Assembly: GCF_011927905.1 (NCBI RefSeq)
Contig: NZ_JAATJL010000001.1
Span: 3,162,001 to 3,226,000, forward strand
Reading direction: 5' to 3'
DNA from: Arthrobacter pigmenti
Lineage (GTDB): Bacteria; Actinomycetota; Actinomycetes; Actinomycetales; Micrococcaceae
DNA: 64,000 nt
Part shown: positions 1-9,246 of the stretch, piece by piece
Numbering within the stretch: position 1 is the stretch's first letter
How the letters are laid out: each line of letters opens with the position of its first letter
Notes under the pieces: model-generated
Seen by the model: the letters and a program-made list of their open reading frames with translations, nothing else
Database searches by the model: none
Told to the model about the DNA's origin: nothing
Position numbers and translations under genes: made by a program

Positions 1-2635
1 GTTGGTACGCCTCCGCGGCGACCGGAGCCTCCGCGCTTCGGCTGCCATTGGCACCGACGACGACGGCGTCAACCGCCTCGATCACACCGGCCTGCACCTG
101 CACCCCGGACAGAGTGAACGTCCGGGTGAAGGTGGTGGCACCATCGACACCCAACTCAGCTACCGCACCGTTCCAGCCTTCAAGCGCGACATCGGTCAGC
201 CGGACATTGCCACTGTTGGTGACCGTCGCGCTTTGGGACACGTCATCACCTGCACTGTCCACGCCGTCACCGTTTGTATCGGTGATCTCCGTGGTGACAG
301 CTGTGGCTGCCAGCCCGGGATTGCGTTCGGTCAGGTCCGTCTCGCCGCCGTTAACCGTCAGTTCCTTCGACGGGAAGCCCGAGGCACTGAGCGTCCAGGT
401 GGTCAGCGGAACAAAGAACCCGTCTGCTGCTTCCTGTTCGGTGACGGTGTGGCGAGGGGTGCCGCAGGTGTAGTCATTCCCAGCGGGCAGCACGAGGAAC
501 CGGCAGTTGCCCGGACCCGGCGGTACAAACGGAGCGAAATTGCCCGACGTCGGGACAGTCGCCTCGGTAACCAGCCCTGTGTTGGTCACACGGAAGGAAT
601 ACGGCACCTGCTCACCCGCTGTGTACGGGTTGGCCGCCAGATCGCGGTTGGTGTCGGTCCGGGACCCAACAATTTCCGCGGCGAGGGCGTTCGCCTTGCC
701 TGCAGAGTTCAGGAACACTGCCTGTCCGGTGAAGTTGACCGTCTTGGTCAACGCCGGATCGGTGGTCGAGGTCGATTCAAAGGTTGCCGTCGGGATGAAG
801 TAACCCCGGTCGACGTCCTCCTGCGTCACGGTGTGCTTCGCCGTGGTGCAGTTGTAGGCATCGCCGGCGGGAAGAACGCGGAACCGGCAGTTCGGGGCGG
901 TCGGCGGCAGGAATCCAATATCGAAGTTGCCGGCTGTCGGTACGGCGCTGGTGGTCACCGTAGCCGTGCTCGTAACGCGGAAGTTGTAGGCAACTCGATC
1001 ACCCACCGCATACGGGTTCGTGTCGACATTGCGGTTGGTATCGGCCGGCGTTCCGGTAACTTTCAGCCCGACGGCGTCTGCCGCGGCCTGGAAGGAATGC
1101 CGGGATTGACCGCCCTGCGCTGCCGTGAATACGGCGTCGAGTTTGGGAGCAGCGGCGGCGTTGTCGCCGGCTGTGAGCGACACCGTGATGGTCGCCGACT
1201 CTCCCGGCGCGATCGCAGGTACGTCGACGACGGGAGCGGTCCACCCACCCGGAGTGTCGATGGTGAGCTCACCCGAAACAGCGGTTTGTTCCTGGTTGGT
1301 GATGGTCACCGGAACGTCCACTGCTTCACCGGGGGCGAGCTTGACGTCGTCGACCTCAAGTGGGGCGCAGACGTAGTTCAACCAGGCGTCGTCGAACTTG
1401 GAGAAGGTGATTCCGTTGGTGTAGCTGGACTCGTACAGGAGACCGATCTGGCCGTCCTCCAGCCGCTCCAGCGTCGAGTATGCGGAGAACCCGGACCGGA
1501 CGGACCGGACGGATGGCCACGTCTCACCGTCATCGCAGGAGACGCGAACGGAGACGTTGCTGCGGGAACTCTGGCTGTTGGAGTTGGAGAAGATCAGCTT
1601 CTTCGCATCCGGCGTGCCCTGCGCGGCATCCGGGAAAAGCCGCGTGATTGAGCCGTTGTTGGTCGGGTCCGGCAATTCGAAGTCCTGCGTGACCGGTCCG
1701 TAGCTGTGTCCGCCGTCGGTGGAGATCGCCACCTTGCGGTACCCGCCATTGCCGCTGTCCCGCGAGTTCAGCATCACACGGCCGTCGGAGAGTTCCACCG
1801 TCTTGTTCTCATCCATCCGGACGCCAACGTTCTCGCCCTTCTGCCACGTGAGGCCGTGATCGTCGGAGTAGACGCTGTAGGCCTGGATAGCGCGCGTACC
1901 GTCAGGCTGCAGAACGTCGCCGGCGTACTGCTGAATCAAGCGTCCCGCGTACTCGCCGTACTTGAGCTGGATGCCCTGGCCGGAGGAGGCGAAGTTGCTG
2001 CGCACGTCTCCGGGCGCCGGGTTCGCGGGATTGCTGTCGGGCTTGGTGGTTTCCGTGATGAGGCGAGGTTCAGACCAGGTGATGCCGCCGTCGTCGGACT
2101 CAATGACGGCCGAGCTGATCACGTTCCTGTTGGCGTCGTCATTGCCGAAGGTGCTGCCGTGGAAGCCCTGGTCCTTGGAGTAGACGAAGAAGTTGAATAC
2201 CTTGCCGGTCTCTTCATCCACGACGTAGCTGGGGTCGCTATAGCCGAACTTGGGCGACTCCTGGCCGGATGCGGTGACGGATCCGGCCGCGATCACCTCG
2301 ATGGGACCCCAGGTTTTCCCGCCGTCCGTGCTTCGGCGCTGGACGATCGAGTTGGGGTTGGGTGCGTCGGCCGCGTTGAACGGACGGCCGTCCCAGGAAG
2401 CCAGCACCACGCCATCGCCAAGGTAGGCCAGGGCGGGGATGCGATAGGAGGCGAAGGGACTGATAAGTTCAGCGCCGAGGTTTGTTTCAGTGAACGAACC
2501 CGGTGGGTCGGCCGGTGCGAGCGCAGGCACCGGTGCGGCGTGGGCGGGTGCTGCGGTTGCCACAAGCACCGCAGCGATCAGAGTGGCGAGTCCGAGCCTG
2601 TTTCGGCTGGGGGACCCGCTTTGTCGTTGCTTCAT
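1..2635 (-). CDS. nanH: Secreted sialidase (GH33), C-terminus cut by window edge
   Basis: Exo-alpha-sialidase that would release terminal sialic acid outside the cell. The start at 2635 is followed by a signal peptide (KQRQ...R charged region, then a hydrophobic stretch) with likely cleavage after AHA. The catalytic propeller starts near residue 45. It carries the YRIP motif (SYRIPAL, about residue 63) and several Asp-boxes (STDGGKTW, SDDGGITW, SDDHGLTW, STDGGHSY). A NEW3-like beta domain (from about residue 400) and repeated DUF11-like modules, each with a Cys pair, follow. The frame is open to base 1, so the protein exceeds 878 residues, like the large Arthrobacter ureafaciens enzyme. RBS AAAGGA precedes the start. 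It lies downstream of the intracellular nan genes on the same strand, with its own promoter gap. Confidence 0.93.
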   Translation of the reverse strand, partial: MKQRQSGSPSRNRLGLATLIAAVLVATAAPAHAAPVPALAPADPPGSFTETNLGAELISPFASYRIPALAYLGDGVVLASWDGRPFNAADAPNPNSIVQRRSTDGGKTWGPIEVIAAGSVTASGQESPKFGYSDPSYVVDEETGKVFNFFVYSKDQGFHGSTFGNDDANRNVISSAVIESDDGGITWSEPRLITETTKPDSNPANPAPGDVRSNFASSGQGIQLKYGEYAGRLIQQYAGDVLQPDGTRAIQAYSVYSDDHGLTWQKGENVGVRMDENKTVELSDGRVMLNSRDSGNGGYRKVAISTDGGHSYGPVTQDFELPDPTNNGSITRLFPDAAQGTPDAKKLIFSNSNSQSSRSNVSVRVSCDDGETWPSVRSVRSGFSAYSTLERLEDGQIGLLYESSYTNGITFSKFDDAWLNYVCAPLEVDDVKLAPGEAVDVPVTITNQEQTAVSGELTIDTPGGWTAPVVDVPAIAPGESATITVSLTAGDNAAAAPKLDAVFTAAQGGQSRHSFQAAADAVGLKVTGTPADTNRNVDTNPYAVGDRVAYNFRVTSTATVTTSAVPTAGNFDIGFLPPTAPNCRFRVLPAGDAYNCTTAKHTVTQEDVDRGYFIPTATFESTSTTDPALTKTVNFTGQAVFLNSAGKANALAAEIVGSRTDTNRDLAANPYTAGEQVPYSFRVTNTGLVTEATVPTSGNFAPFVPPGPGNCRFLVLPAGNDYTCGTPRHTVTEQEAADGFFVPLTTWTLSASGFPSKELTVNGGETDLTERNPGLAATAVTTEITDTNGDGVDSAGDDVSQSATVTNSGNVRLTDVALEGWNGAVAELGVDGATTFTRTFTLSGVQVQAGVIEAVDAVVVGANGSRSAEAPVAAEAYQ

Positions 2636-2679
2636 GGATGTCCTTTTCCTGACTTCTTTGTCGGTGGAGCTTCGATAGT

Positions 2680-2692
2680 GACGTACCACGTC
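2680..2692. promoter_or_regulatory. Inverted repeat upstream of sialidase gene
   Basis: GACGT-ACC-ACGTC lies 45 bp upstream of the sialidase start, in the 97-bp gap after the esterase gene. It is a plausible operator, but no matching site is seen at the other nan promoters, so its role is unproven. Confidence 0.35.
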
Positions 2693-2732
2693 CTATGTCT
2701 TCTGTGTGAGGTTCACCCCTCTTTCTCTTTTC

Positions 2733-3671
2733 CTAGTGCAACGCCCGGGTGAATGCCCGATTGCGGTCTTCAAGAGCCTGCCTGCTGAGGTGCGCGTGCG
2801 GAGCAACCAGTTCGAACCCGTGGTACGCGCCGGGATAGACGTGCAGTTCGGTTGGGACTCCCGCCTGCAGCAACCTGGCCGCATAGCTGATGTCTTCATC
2901 CCGGAACAGGTCGAGCTCGCCCACCTGGATCAGGGCCCGGGGAAGCCCCCGCAGGTCTGTCGCCCGCGCTGGAGCCGCATAGGAACTCACCTCGGCGGAC
3001 CCCAACGAGGAACCAAGCAGGCAACGCCACGCAAACCGGTTCCGCTCCGTGCTCCACGTTGGAATTTCCGCGAACTCGATGCCGGCACGCGGGTCCTGAA
3101 CGTCATCGAGCATCGGGTACATCAGGTACTGGAATGCGAGCTGCGGGCCGCCCCGGTCCCGTGCCATCAGCGTTACGGCCGCGGCGATTCCGCCTCCGGC
3201 GCTGGAGCCGCCGATCGCGAGCCGCTCGGCGTCGATGCGCAGCTCAGCCTGGTGGGAGATAACCCACTCCAGCCCTGCGTAAGCGTCCTCAACGGGCGTC
3301 GGATGCGGATTTTCGGGTGCGAGCCGGTAGTCCACCGCGATCACTACGCACTTCGTGTCTTCAGCCAGCGCTGTGCAGTACGGCTGATCGGCGCGAAGGC
3401 TGCCGCTGATCATGCCACCGCCGTGAATCCAGTAGACCGCGGGAAAGGGACCGTCCCCGGGCGGCGTGTAGCTCCACAGCGCGATACCGGGCCCGTCGTG
3501 TTCGCGGCGCCTTACGCGAGACGCCGTTTCGTTGAACGGCGGGATCAATGCCGCTGCGCGTGCGCGAAAGGTCGCTAGCTCCTCAACCGTTGACGGCGGC
3601 GGCAAGGCCCCGGAGTAAGCGAGTCCGTCGAGAAGTTCCGGAGCAACCCGGGCAAGAAACGCGTCCGTCAT
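2733..3671 (-). CDS. HSL-type alpha/beta-hydrolase (esterase) in nan operon
   Basis: A 312-residue carboxylesterase of the hormone-sensitive-lipase family. The oxyanion-hole motif HGGG is at residues 83-86, the nucleophile elbow GSSAG at 155-159 (Ser157), and likely Asp255 (GELD) and His285 (YHGF) complete the triad. The frame is open further upstream, but the ATG at 3671 overlaps the nanE stop codon as ATGA, which indicates translational coupling. Membership of the sialic acid operon suggests an O-acetyl esterase acting on O-acetylated sialic acid or on an intermediate. This is inferred from context; the family itself accepts many short-chain esters. No signal peptide is seen, so it is cytoplasmic. 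Confidence 0.85.
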   Translation of the reverse strand: MTDAFLARVAPELLDGLAYSGALPPPSTVEELATFRARAAALIPPFNETASRVRRREHDGPGIALWSYTPPGDGPFPAVYWIHGGGMISGSLRADQPYCTALAEDTKCVVIAVDYRLAPENPHPTPVEDAYAGLEWVISHQAELRIDAERLAIGGSSAGGGIAAAVTLMARDRGGPQLAFQYLMYPMLDDVQDPRAGIEFAEIPTWSTERNRFAWRCLLGSSLGSAEVSSYAAPARATDLRGLPRALIQVGELDLFRDEDISYAARLLQAGVPTELHVYPGAYHGFELVAPHAHLSRQALEDRNRAFTRALH

Positions 3672-4345
3672 TCTGCCCCCAGCGCTCCAACGAACCAGCT
3701 GGTAATGGAGGCGGGATGGGTAATCGCGGTGCCCACGACGACGGCGAACGCGCCCGCATCCAGGGCATGTCTCGCTTGCTCGGGGGTGGAGATGCGCCCT
3801 TCCGCGACGATCGGACAACCCATCCCGGCGGCCGACAACTGTTCGAGCAGCTGCAGGTCCGGGCCGGCTGTCTTCTCACGTTCGCCGGTATACCCGGCGA
3901 GTGTTGTGCCGATGAGATCCGCGCCCGCGCCGACGGCAGCCAGCGCGTCGTCGAGTGAACCGCAGTCGGCCATCACCAGAGCGTGGGACGCGGAGTGAAT
4001 ACCGTGGATGGTCTCCTCGAGGGACAGTCCGTCCGGCCGTGCGCGCCGGGTACCGTCAATGGCGACGACGTGGGCCCCTGCGTTGGCACACGCCAGCGCA
4101 TGCCGGAGAGTTGGGGTGATGAAGACGCCGTCGTGCCCGTCCTTCCACAGCCCGATCACCGGAACCTCAACAGCCGAGCGGGTCTGCTGGATATCGGCGA
4201 TCCCCTGCACACGGACTGCCGCGGCGCCGCCAATCACGGCGGACTGGGCCAGCTGAGCCATCGTGCGTGGATCCCGCATCGGCTCTCCCGGGTAGGCCTG
4301 ACAGGAAACGATCAGTCGGCCGCGCAGGCTTTCGAGGTCCATCAT
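3668..4345 (-). CDS. nanE: N-acetylmannosamine-6-phosphate 2-epimerase
   Basis: Converts ManNAc-6-P to GlcNAc-6-P, the third step of intracellular sialic acid catabolism. The protein is 225 residues, the usual NanE length, with a TIM barrel. Visible signatures are VSCQA (residues 13-17), GLWK (65-68, with the expected catalytic Lys68), ITPT (76-79), DCGS (127-130), GTTLAGYT (146-153) and AEGR (near 183). The start codon overlaps the nanK stop, and its own stop overlaps the esterase start, so three genes are translationally coupled. A second ATG follows immediately; either could be used. Confidence 0.93.
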   Translation of the reverse strand: MMDLESLRGRLIVSCQAYPGEPMRDPRTMAQLAQSAVIGGAAAVRVQGIADIQQTRSAVEVPVIGLWKDGHDGVFITPTLRHALACANAGAHVVAIDGTRRARPDGLSLEETIHGIHSASHALVMADCGSLDDALAAVGAGADLIGTTLAGYTGEREKTAGPDLQLLEQLSAAGMGCPIVAEGRISTPEQARHALDAGAFAVVVGTAITHPASITSWFVGALGAE

Positions 4346-5298
4346 GAAGCCACCTTCGCGGGTTGGTTGGTGAGTGCCAGGCGGGCAGCGCCGACGACGG
4401 CGGCGTGAGCACCCAGGGTTGCCGGGACGATTGGCACCTCTGCCAGCGGAGACAGCAATTCAGGGGACGCAGCCTGTGACATGGCGTCCCACCAGAGCTG
4501 CCCGGCGCCCGCCATTCCGCCCCCGACCACAACCACCTCGGGGTCAAGGATGTTGACCAGACCTCCAATTGCCTGCCCGGCTGCAGCGGCGCCCGTGCTG
4601 ATCGCTTGACCGGCGATCGGGTCACCGGCGACGGCGAGCGCACCGACTTCGCGTGTGTTCCGGGCGGAAGCTCCCACCGGCGCGAGACGAAGGTAGGCCT
4701 GGAGAATAGCCGGCCCGGACGCGATTGCCTCCACATGGCCGGACCGGCCGCACGTGCACGGCAGGGGGGCGCCGCCGTCGTACGCGTAGGGAGAGGCGAA
4801 GTGGCCCACGTGACCGGCAGCGAAATGCGCGCCCTGCTGGGCGACGCCGTCGACAATGAAGCTTCCGCCCACACCCGTGCCCACTGCCACGAGCAGCGCG
4901 CTCCGGCTGCCTGCGGCGGCGCCGATCCAGGATTCGCCGAGCGCATGCGCGTGGACGTCGTTGATGGCCGTGCAGGGAAGCCCGATCCGCGCCGCGATAC
5001 CCTCAGTTAAGCGTGTTCCGGCCCACCCGGCAATCGAATCGGTGGCGGACACCACGACGCCGCGGGTTGAGTCAATCACGCCTGCTGATCCAATGCCGAC
5101 CGATTCGAGCGTCATGCCCTCCGCGTCCGCTTTCCGAAGCAGCCCGAGAACCAACCGTGCCGTGGAATCCAGAATTGCCTCAGCGCCGTCCCGGGCGAGC
5201 GTCGGTGTCTGGTCGACGAACAGCACCCGACCTTCCTCATCGACCAGCCCCGCGGCGGTCTTGGTCCCGCCAAGGTCGATGCCAAGCGCGTACCGCAT
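4342..5298 (-). CDS. nanK: N-acetylmannosamine kinase (ROK family)
   Basis: ATP-dependent kinase making ManNAc-6-P. The ROK signature begins with the phosphate-binding DLGGTK at residues 8-13. A zinc-site region near residue 180 reads CTCGRSGH; the family consensus is CxCGxxGC, so the last Cys is replaced by His. It is 318 residues, normal for ROK kinases without a DNA-binding domain. Three bases separate it from the lyase gene upstream, and the stop overlaps nanE. Its position between nanA- and nanE-type genes makes ManNAc the likely substrate; a glucokinase activity is the alternative for this family. Confidence 0.88.
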   Translation of the reverse strand: MRYALGIDLGGTKTAAGLVDEEGRVLFVDQTPTLARDGAEAILDSTARLVLGLLRKADAEGMTLESVGIGSAGVIDSTRGVVVSATDSIAGWAGTRLTEGIAARIGLPCTAINDVHAHALGESWIGAAAGSRSALLVAVGTGVGGSFIVDGVAQQGAHFAAGHVGHFASPYAYDGGAPLPCTCGRSGHVEAIASGPAILQAYLRLAPVGASARNTREVGALAVAGDPIAGQAISTGAAAAGQAIGGLVNILDPEVVVVGGGMAGAGQLWWDAMSQAASPELLSPLAEVPIVPATLGAHAAVVGAARLALTNQPAKVAS

Positions 5299-5301
5299 GC
5301 C

Positions 5302-6234
5302 CTACAGCAGACCGTTGCGTTCGAGGATGACCTTGATCGCGGCAGTCTCGCTCGAATTCAAGGCGAGCAAAGGAGCTGACATCACGTTGGTATCGATCAC
5401 GCCCATGAGCATGAGCGCCGTCTTGAATGCGCCCAGGCCGGCAGCGCCGGCCGAGACCCGCCCCGGCGTGGCGGCATAGACGATGTTGAACACGTCGGTA
5501 ATCCGATCCTGCTCGCGTGCCGCCGACGCGAAGTCACCCGCGACGGCGGAGCTGTACAGCCTGGCGTACCCGGCGGGATCAACGTTCCCGAGCCCGGGAA
5601 CCACACCCTGCGCCCGGCCGAGCAGCGCACCGTCCACTACGACCTCGTGCCCGGTGAAAATGTCGAAGTTGGGGATGTCCCTGGATGCGATGAGCAACTG
5701 GCGGAACGCAACGTCATCACCGGAGGAGTCCTTGACGCCCGCGATCACCCCGTCGCGGCCGAGTTGCACCAGCAGGTTTAGCGGGAGCTTGTAGTGAGTG
5801 CGTACCGGGACGTCATAGGCGAAGATGGGCACGTTCAGCGCGGCGTGGACGGAACGGAAATGGGTTTCGGTTTCGTTCACATCCGAAATTGCGTAGTACT
5901 GCGAGGTCACGACCAGCGCGTCGGCGCCGAGGTCCACCATGCGCCGGCCTTCCTCGATGACACGGTTGGTGGTCTGTTCATTGGCGCCCACAATGAGGGG
6001 CACCTGCCCTGCGTTCACGCCGGCGATCGTGCGTACGACGACGGCGCGCTCGTCGTTTGTCAGGTAAGGCACCTCCGCGGAGGAGCCAAGGACGAAGAGT
6101 CCGTTCACACCGCCGTCGAGCAGGTGCTTGGTCACGCGCTCCAGGGAGGAAACGTCAACAGCGCCATCAGAGGTGCGGGGTGTCACCACGGGTGGGATGA
6201 CGCCGTGGAAACGGGAAGTAGGCGCGATTGCCAC
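5302..6234 (-). CDS. nanA: N-acetylneuraminate lyase-like protein (DapA/NanA family)
   Basis: Class I aldolase that would split N-acetylneuraminate into pyruvate and ManNAc. It is a 310-residue TIM barrel with the carboxylate-binding motif GSSAE (residues 50-54), the catalytic Tyr140 in FAYDVP and the Schiff-base Lys168 in GVKDSS. The family also contains dihydrodipicolinate synthases and sugar-acid dehydratases. Placement next to nanK and nanE, and behind a sialic-acid-type transporter, points to NanA. It lies 38 bp downstream of the ATPase gene. Confidence 0.85.
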   Translation of the reverse strand: MAIAPTSRFHGVIPPVVTPRTSDGAVDVSSLERVTKHLLDGGVNGLFVLGSSAEVPYLTNDERAVVVRTIAGVNAGQVPLIVGANEQTTNRVIEEGRRMVDLGADALVVTSQYYAISDVNETETHFRSVHAALNVPIFAYDVPVRTHYKLPLNLLVQLGRDGVIAGVKDSSGDDVAFRQLLIASRDIPNFDIFTGHEVVVDGALLGRAQGVVPGLGNVDPAGYARLYSSAVAGDFASAAREQDRITDVFNIVYAATPGRVSAGAAGLGAFKTALMLMGVIDTNVMSAPLLALNSSETAAIKVILERNGLL

Positions 6235-6272
6235 GATAGTTCTCCAGGTTTTAGGCAGTTGGTGCTTGGTGG

Positions 6273-7079
6273 TCAGACGTGAAGCAGGCTGGGCGCTGCG
6301 CCCAACAGCTTCTTGGTGTACTCGTTTGTGGGGTGGTCGAAGACCTGTGCTGCGGGACCTTCCTCGACGATCCGGCCGAAGTACATGACGCAGATTCGGT
6401 CGGAAACGTAGCGGACAGTCTGTATGTCATGCGAGATGAACACCATGCCCAGGTTCAGCTCCCGCTTCAGGTCGGAGAGGAGGTTGAGTACCTGGGCGCG
6501 AACTGACACGTCGAGGGCCGACGTCGGTTCGTCCGCGACGATCACTGAGGGGCCCAGGGCCAGCGCCCGCGCGATCGCGACGCGCTGTCGTTGACCACCC
6601 GAGACCTGGCTCGGGATGACCTCGGCAGCGGACTGCGGAAGACCCACGAGGCTCAGCAGTTCCCGGACTTTCGCGATCCGGGTGCGTTCATTGCCGATGC
6701 CGTGAATCTGCAGCGGATCAACGAGGATGTCCTGAATGGTCATGCGCGAATTCAGTGCGGTGGACGGGTCCTGGAAAACCACGGAGACGTCTCGGCCAAA
6801 TTGCTTGCGGACCGCCGCTTTCCGTGCCTTGACCTCTTTGCCGTGGAAGAGCATCCGCCCGGCCGTGGGTTCCTGCAGGCCCACCAGCACCGACGCGAGG
6901 GTTGATTTCCCGCACCCGGATTCACCGACAATGCCCACGGTTTCGCCACGGTGAACCGAGAAGTCCACGCCGTCCACCGCCTTGACGATGTTGGGCCGGA
7001 AGAGGGTGCCCGTACGGGCCCGGTGATAGACCTTAACGTCCTTCAGCTCGAGGACCGGCGCTGTGTTGTTGCTGCTCAT
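6273..7079 (-). CDS. ABC transporter ATPase, dipeptide/sialic acid type (DppF-like)
   Basis: Cytoplasmic ATPase of the Dpp/Opp class. Walker A GESGCGKS is at residues 52-59, the signature SGGQRQRVAIARAL lies near residue 160, and Walker B with the ADEPTSALD loop follows. The 268 residues lack the longer C-terminal oligopeptide extension. The start overlaps the stop of the permease-ATPase fusion gene by 4 bp, so the two ATPase domains are probably made in equal amounts. In Corynebacterium glutamicum a related Dpp-type system (SiaEFGI) imports sialic acid; the same role is inferred here from the operon. Confidence 0.92.
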   Translation of the reverse strand: MSSNNTAPVLELKDVKVYHRARTGTLFRPNIVKAVDGVDFSVHRGETVGIVGESGCGKSTLASVLVGLQEPTAGRMLFHGKEVKARKAAVRKQFGRDVSVVFQDPSTALNSRMTIQDILVDPLQIHGIGNERTRIAKVRELLSLVGLPQSAAEVIPSQVSGGQRQRVAIARALALGPSVIVADEPTSALDVSVRAQVLNLLSDLKRELNLGMVFISHDIQTVRYVSDRICVMYFGRIVEEGPAAQVFDHPTNEYTKKLLGAAPSLLHV

Positions 7080-9244
7080 CGTGCACCTTCGGAGGTTGGG
7101 GCGGCGTTCACAAGAGCGTCGTCGTCGTTGGCGGTTGGGGCAGTGGGTTCATGGTGACTTGCCCAGTAGTGCTCGCCTGTCCCCACACGGGTGAACTGAA
7201 GCACCTGGTTGGGATCGGCGTCGGGGCGCAGCGAGCGCTCCGCGAACCGGTCGCCCGCAGCGAACTCGCGCGGTGATGGCACCGTTCCCTGGATCTGGTG
7301 CAGCCGTTCGGCGTCGGCTTCGATGGAGAGGACGGCACCGAGCAGGCCGCGGGTGTACTCGTGCTGGGGGTTACGCAGGAGCTCTGTGGTCCCAGCGGAT
7401 TCAACCACCTGGCCGGCGTACATGACGGTGACCCGGTGGGCGAGGGAGGCCACCAGGGCCAGATCATGGCTGACGAAGACCATGGCGAATCCGAGCTGTT
7501 CGCGAAGCTCATTGAGAAGGTCAACTACCTGCTTCTGAACTGTCACGTCCAGTGCGGTTGTCGGCTCATCCGCCACCACGATCCTGGGCGAGCGGGAAAG
7601 GGCCATTGCGATCAGAACTCGTTGACGCTGTCCGCCGGAGAGCTCATGCGGGTAGCTTTTGAGCGTGCGGTCCGGGTCAAGCTTGACCAGTTCCAGCAGC
7701 TCACGCGGGGTCTTGCGTCCGTTTCGCTTGGTCAGCTGGGTGAGCTGGTCCTTGATGAGCATGGACGGGTTGAGGGAGCTCAGCGCGTCCTGGTACACCA
7801 TGGCGATCTGTTCGCCGCGCAGGCCCCGGTAGAGCCTGGTGCGTTCCTTCGGGTCATTGGTCAGCAGTTCCTTGCCGTTGAACCTGATGGATCCACTGAG
7901 CTGGGCCGATGGAGGCAACAGGCCCATAATCGCCAGCGAGGTGATGGACTTGCCGCAGCCCGATTCGCCTACCAGGCCCATGGTTTCGCCTTCACGGACT
8001 GTGAAGTTCACGCGGTCCACTATCGCCGTGTCGCCGTAGCGGGCGGGGAACCGGATCGAGAGGTCTTTCACTTCCAGGATGACGGGAGCGTCGGGACTGA
8101 CCTGCGGGAGGCGATCGGTGCGCGTGCTTTCGATTTCGGAGAGCATCTTCAATTCCACAGCCAGCGCTTCGAGTGATCCGGGCTTGTGGATGCTGGCACC
8201 AAGCGCTGCCGCGTGCTGAATGTTCTGTGCGTCGTCGTCGTGCAGTTCGTGTCCCTCGCCGGTTCGCACCTCGTCGCCGTCCAGAACCGATGGCTGTGCG
8301 GGGGTTGCGGGGGCCGTCTCGGCGATCTGGCCGCTCCTGAGCGGCTCCTCCTTGACCGGAGCGGCTTTACGGAGCTTCGGGTTGACCATGGCGTCGGTCA
8401 GGCCTTCGGCGAGGATGTTCAGCGCAAGCACCGTGAGCAGGATGGTGATGCCGCCAAAGGTGGTGGGCCACCATGCGCCGCTGAACACGACATTGCGGCC
8501 GTCGGACATCACGTTGCCCCAGGAGGCTGCAGGCTGCTGCACGCCGGCGCCGAGGAAGGACAGTGACGCCTCAAGGATGATGGCGTCGGCGACCATCACG
8601 GTGGCGAAGACCAGCACCGGCGCGGCGCAATTACGGGTGATGTGCTTAATGAGGATGTAGAAGCGCCCGGCACCGAGGACGCGTTCAGCACGAACATAGT
8701 CTTCGCCGTACTGAGCAAGCACGTTCGCCCGTACAACGCGGGCAAGCTGCGGCGTGTAGACGATCGCAATCGCCAGAATGATCACCGGCACCGTGGAGCC
8801 GAACAGGTTGTTGGAGTGGTCCTTGAGCGCAAAGAGCAAGGCAGCGGCCAGCGCGATGCCGGGGAACGCCATCATGACGTCGAGTACCCGCATGATGCCC
8901 TCGTTCACCCACTTCCGCGAAGTGGCGGCCAGTGCACCCAGCAGCGCTCCCAGAATGATCGCCAGGAGCACAGCTCCGAGCCCGATGGCTATGGATACAC
9001 GTGCGCCGTACAGGATGCGCGAGAAGACGTCATAGCTGGAACCGTCGGTACCGAAAAGGTGCGGACCACCGGGTGGGAGGACGGGCGCTATTGACTCGTT
9101 CTCCTCAAAGGGCGCCAGTACGGGGCCGATTATGGCCACGAGGGTGATAAAGATCAGGAAGCCGAGGGCAATCTTGGAGCTGAGGGGAAGCGCCTGGAAG
9201 CGTGCCCCGGAATTGCTCAGGCGGGTAGCCAGTCCGTTTCGCAT
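7076..9244 (-). CDS. Fused ABC permease-ATPase (DppC-DppD type)
   Basis: A single 722-residue chain combines an inner-membrane permease (about residues 1-290; hydrophobic helices and an EAA loop near 181-202) with an ATPase (about 386-722). The ATPase has Walker A GESGCGKS at 426-433, LSGGQRQRV at 535-543 and Walker B VVADEP near 556. A charged linker of about 95 residues (rich in E, D, H and P) joins the halves. Such DppC-DppD fusions occur in actinobacterial dipeptide-type systems. It lies 2 bp after the DppB-type permease gene and overlaps the DppF-type gene by 4 bp. It is the second channel subunit and first ATPase of the presumed sialic acid importer. Confidence 0.92.
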   Translation of the reverse strand: MRNGLATRLSNSGARFQALPLSSKIALGFLIFITLVAIIGPVLAPFEENESIAPVLPPGGPHLFGTDGSSYDVFSRILYGARVSIAIGLGAVLLAIILGALLGALAATSRKWVNEGIMRVLDVMMAFPGIALAAALLFALKDHSNNLFGSTVPVIILAIAIVYTPQLARVVRANVLAQYGEDYVRAERVLGAGRFYILIKHITRNCAAPVLVFATVMVADAIILEASLSFLGAGVQQPAASWGNVMSDGRNVVFSGAWWPTTFGGITILLTVLALNILAEGLTDAMVNPKLRKAAPVKEEPLRSGQIAETAPATPAQPSVLDGDEVRTGEGHELHDDDAQNIQHAAALGASIHKPGSLEALAVELKMLSEIESTRTDRLPQVSPDAPVILEVKDLSIRFPARYGDTAIVDRVNFTVREGETMGLVGESGCGKSITSLAIMGLLPPSAQLSGSIRFNGKELLTNDPKERTRLYRGLRGEQIAMVYQDALSSLNPSMLIKDQLTQLTKRNGRKTPRELLELVKLDPDRTLKSYPHELSGGQRQRVLIAMALSRSPRIVVADEPTTALDVTVQKQVVDLLNELREQLGFAMVFVSHDLALVASLAHRVTVMYAGQVVESAGTTELLRNPQHEYTRGLLGAVLSIEADAERLHQIQGTVPSPREFAAGDRFAERSLRPDADPNQVLQFTRVGTGEHYWASHHEPTAPTANDDDALVNAAPTSEGAR

Positions 9245-9246
9245 GG

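Noticed and set aside
2..1651. Long plus-strand open frame opposite the sialidase
   Set aside because: The sense strand encodes a clear sialidase tail with repeats; the antisense translation is Arg/Gly/Val-rich with no motifs.
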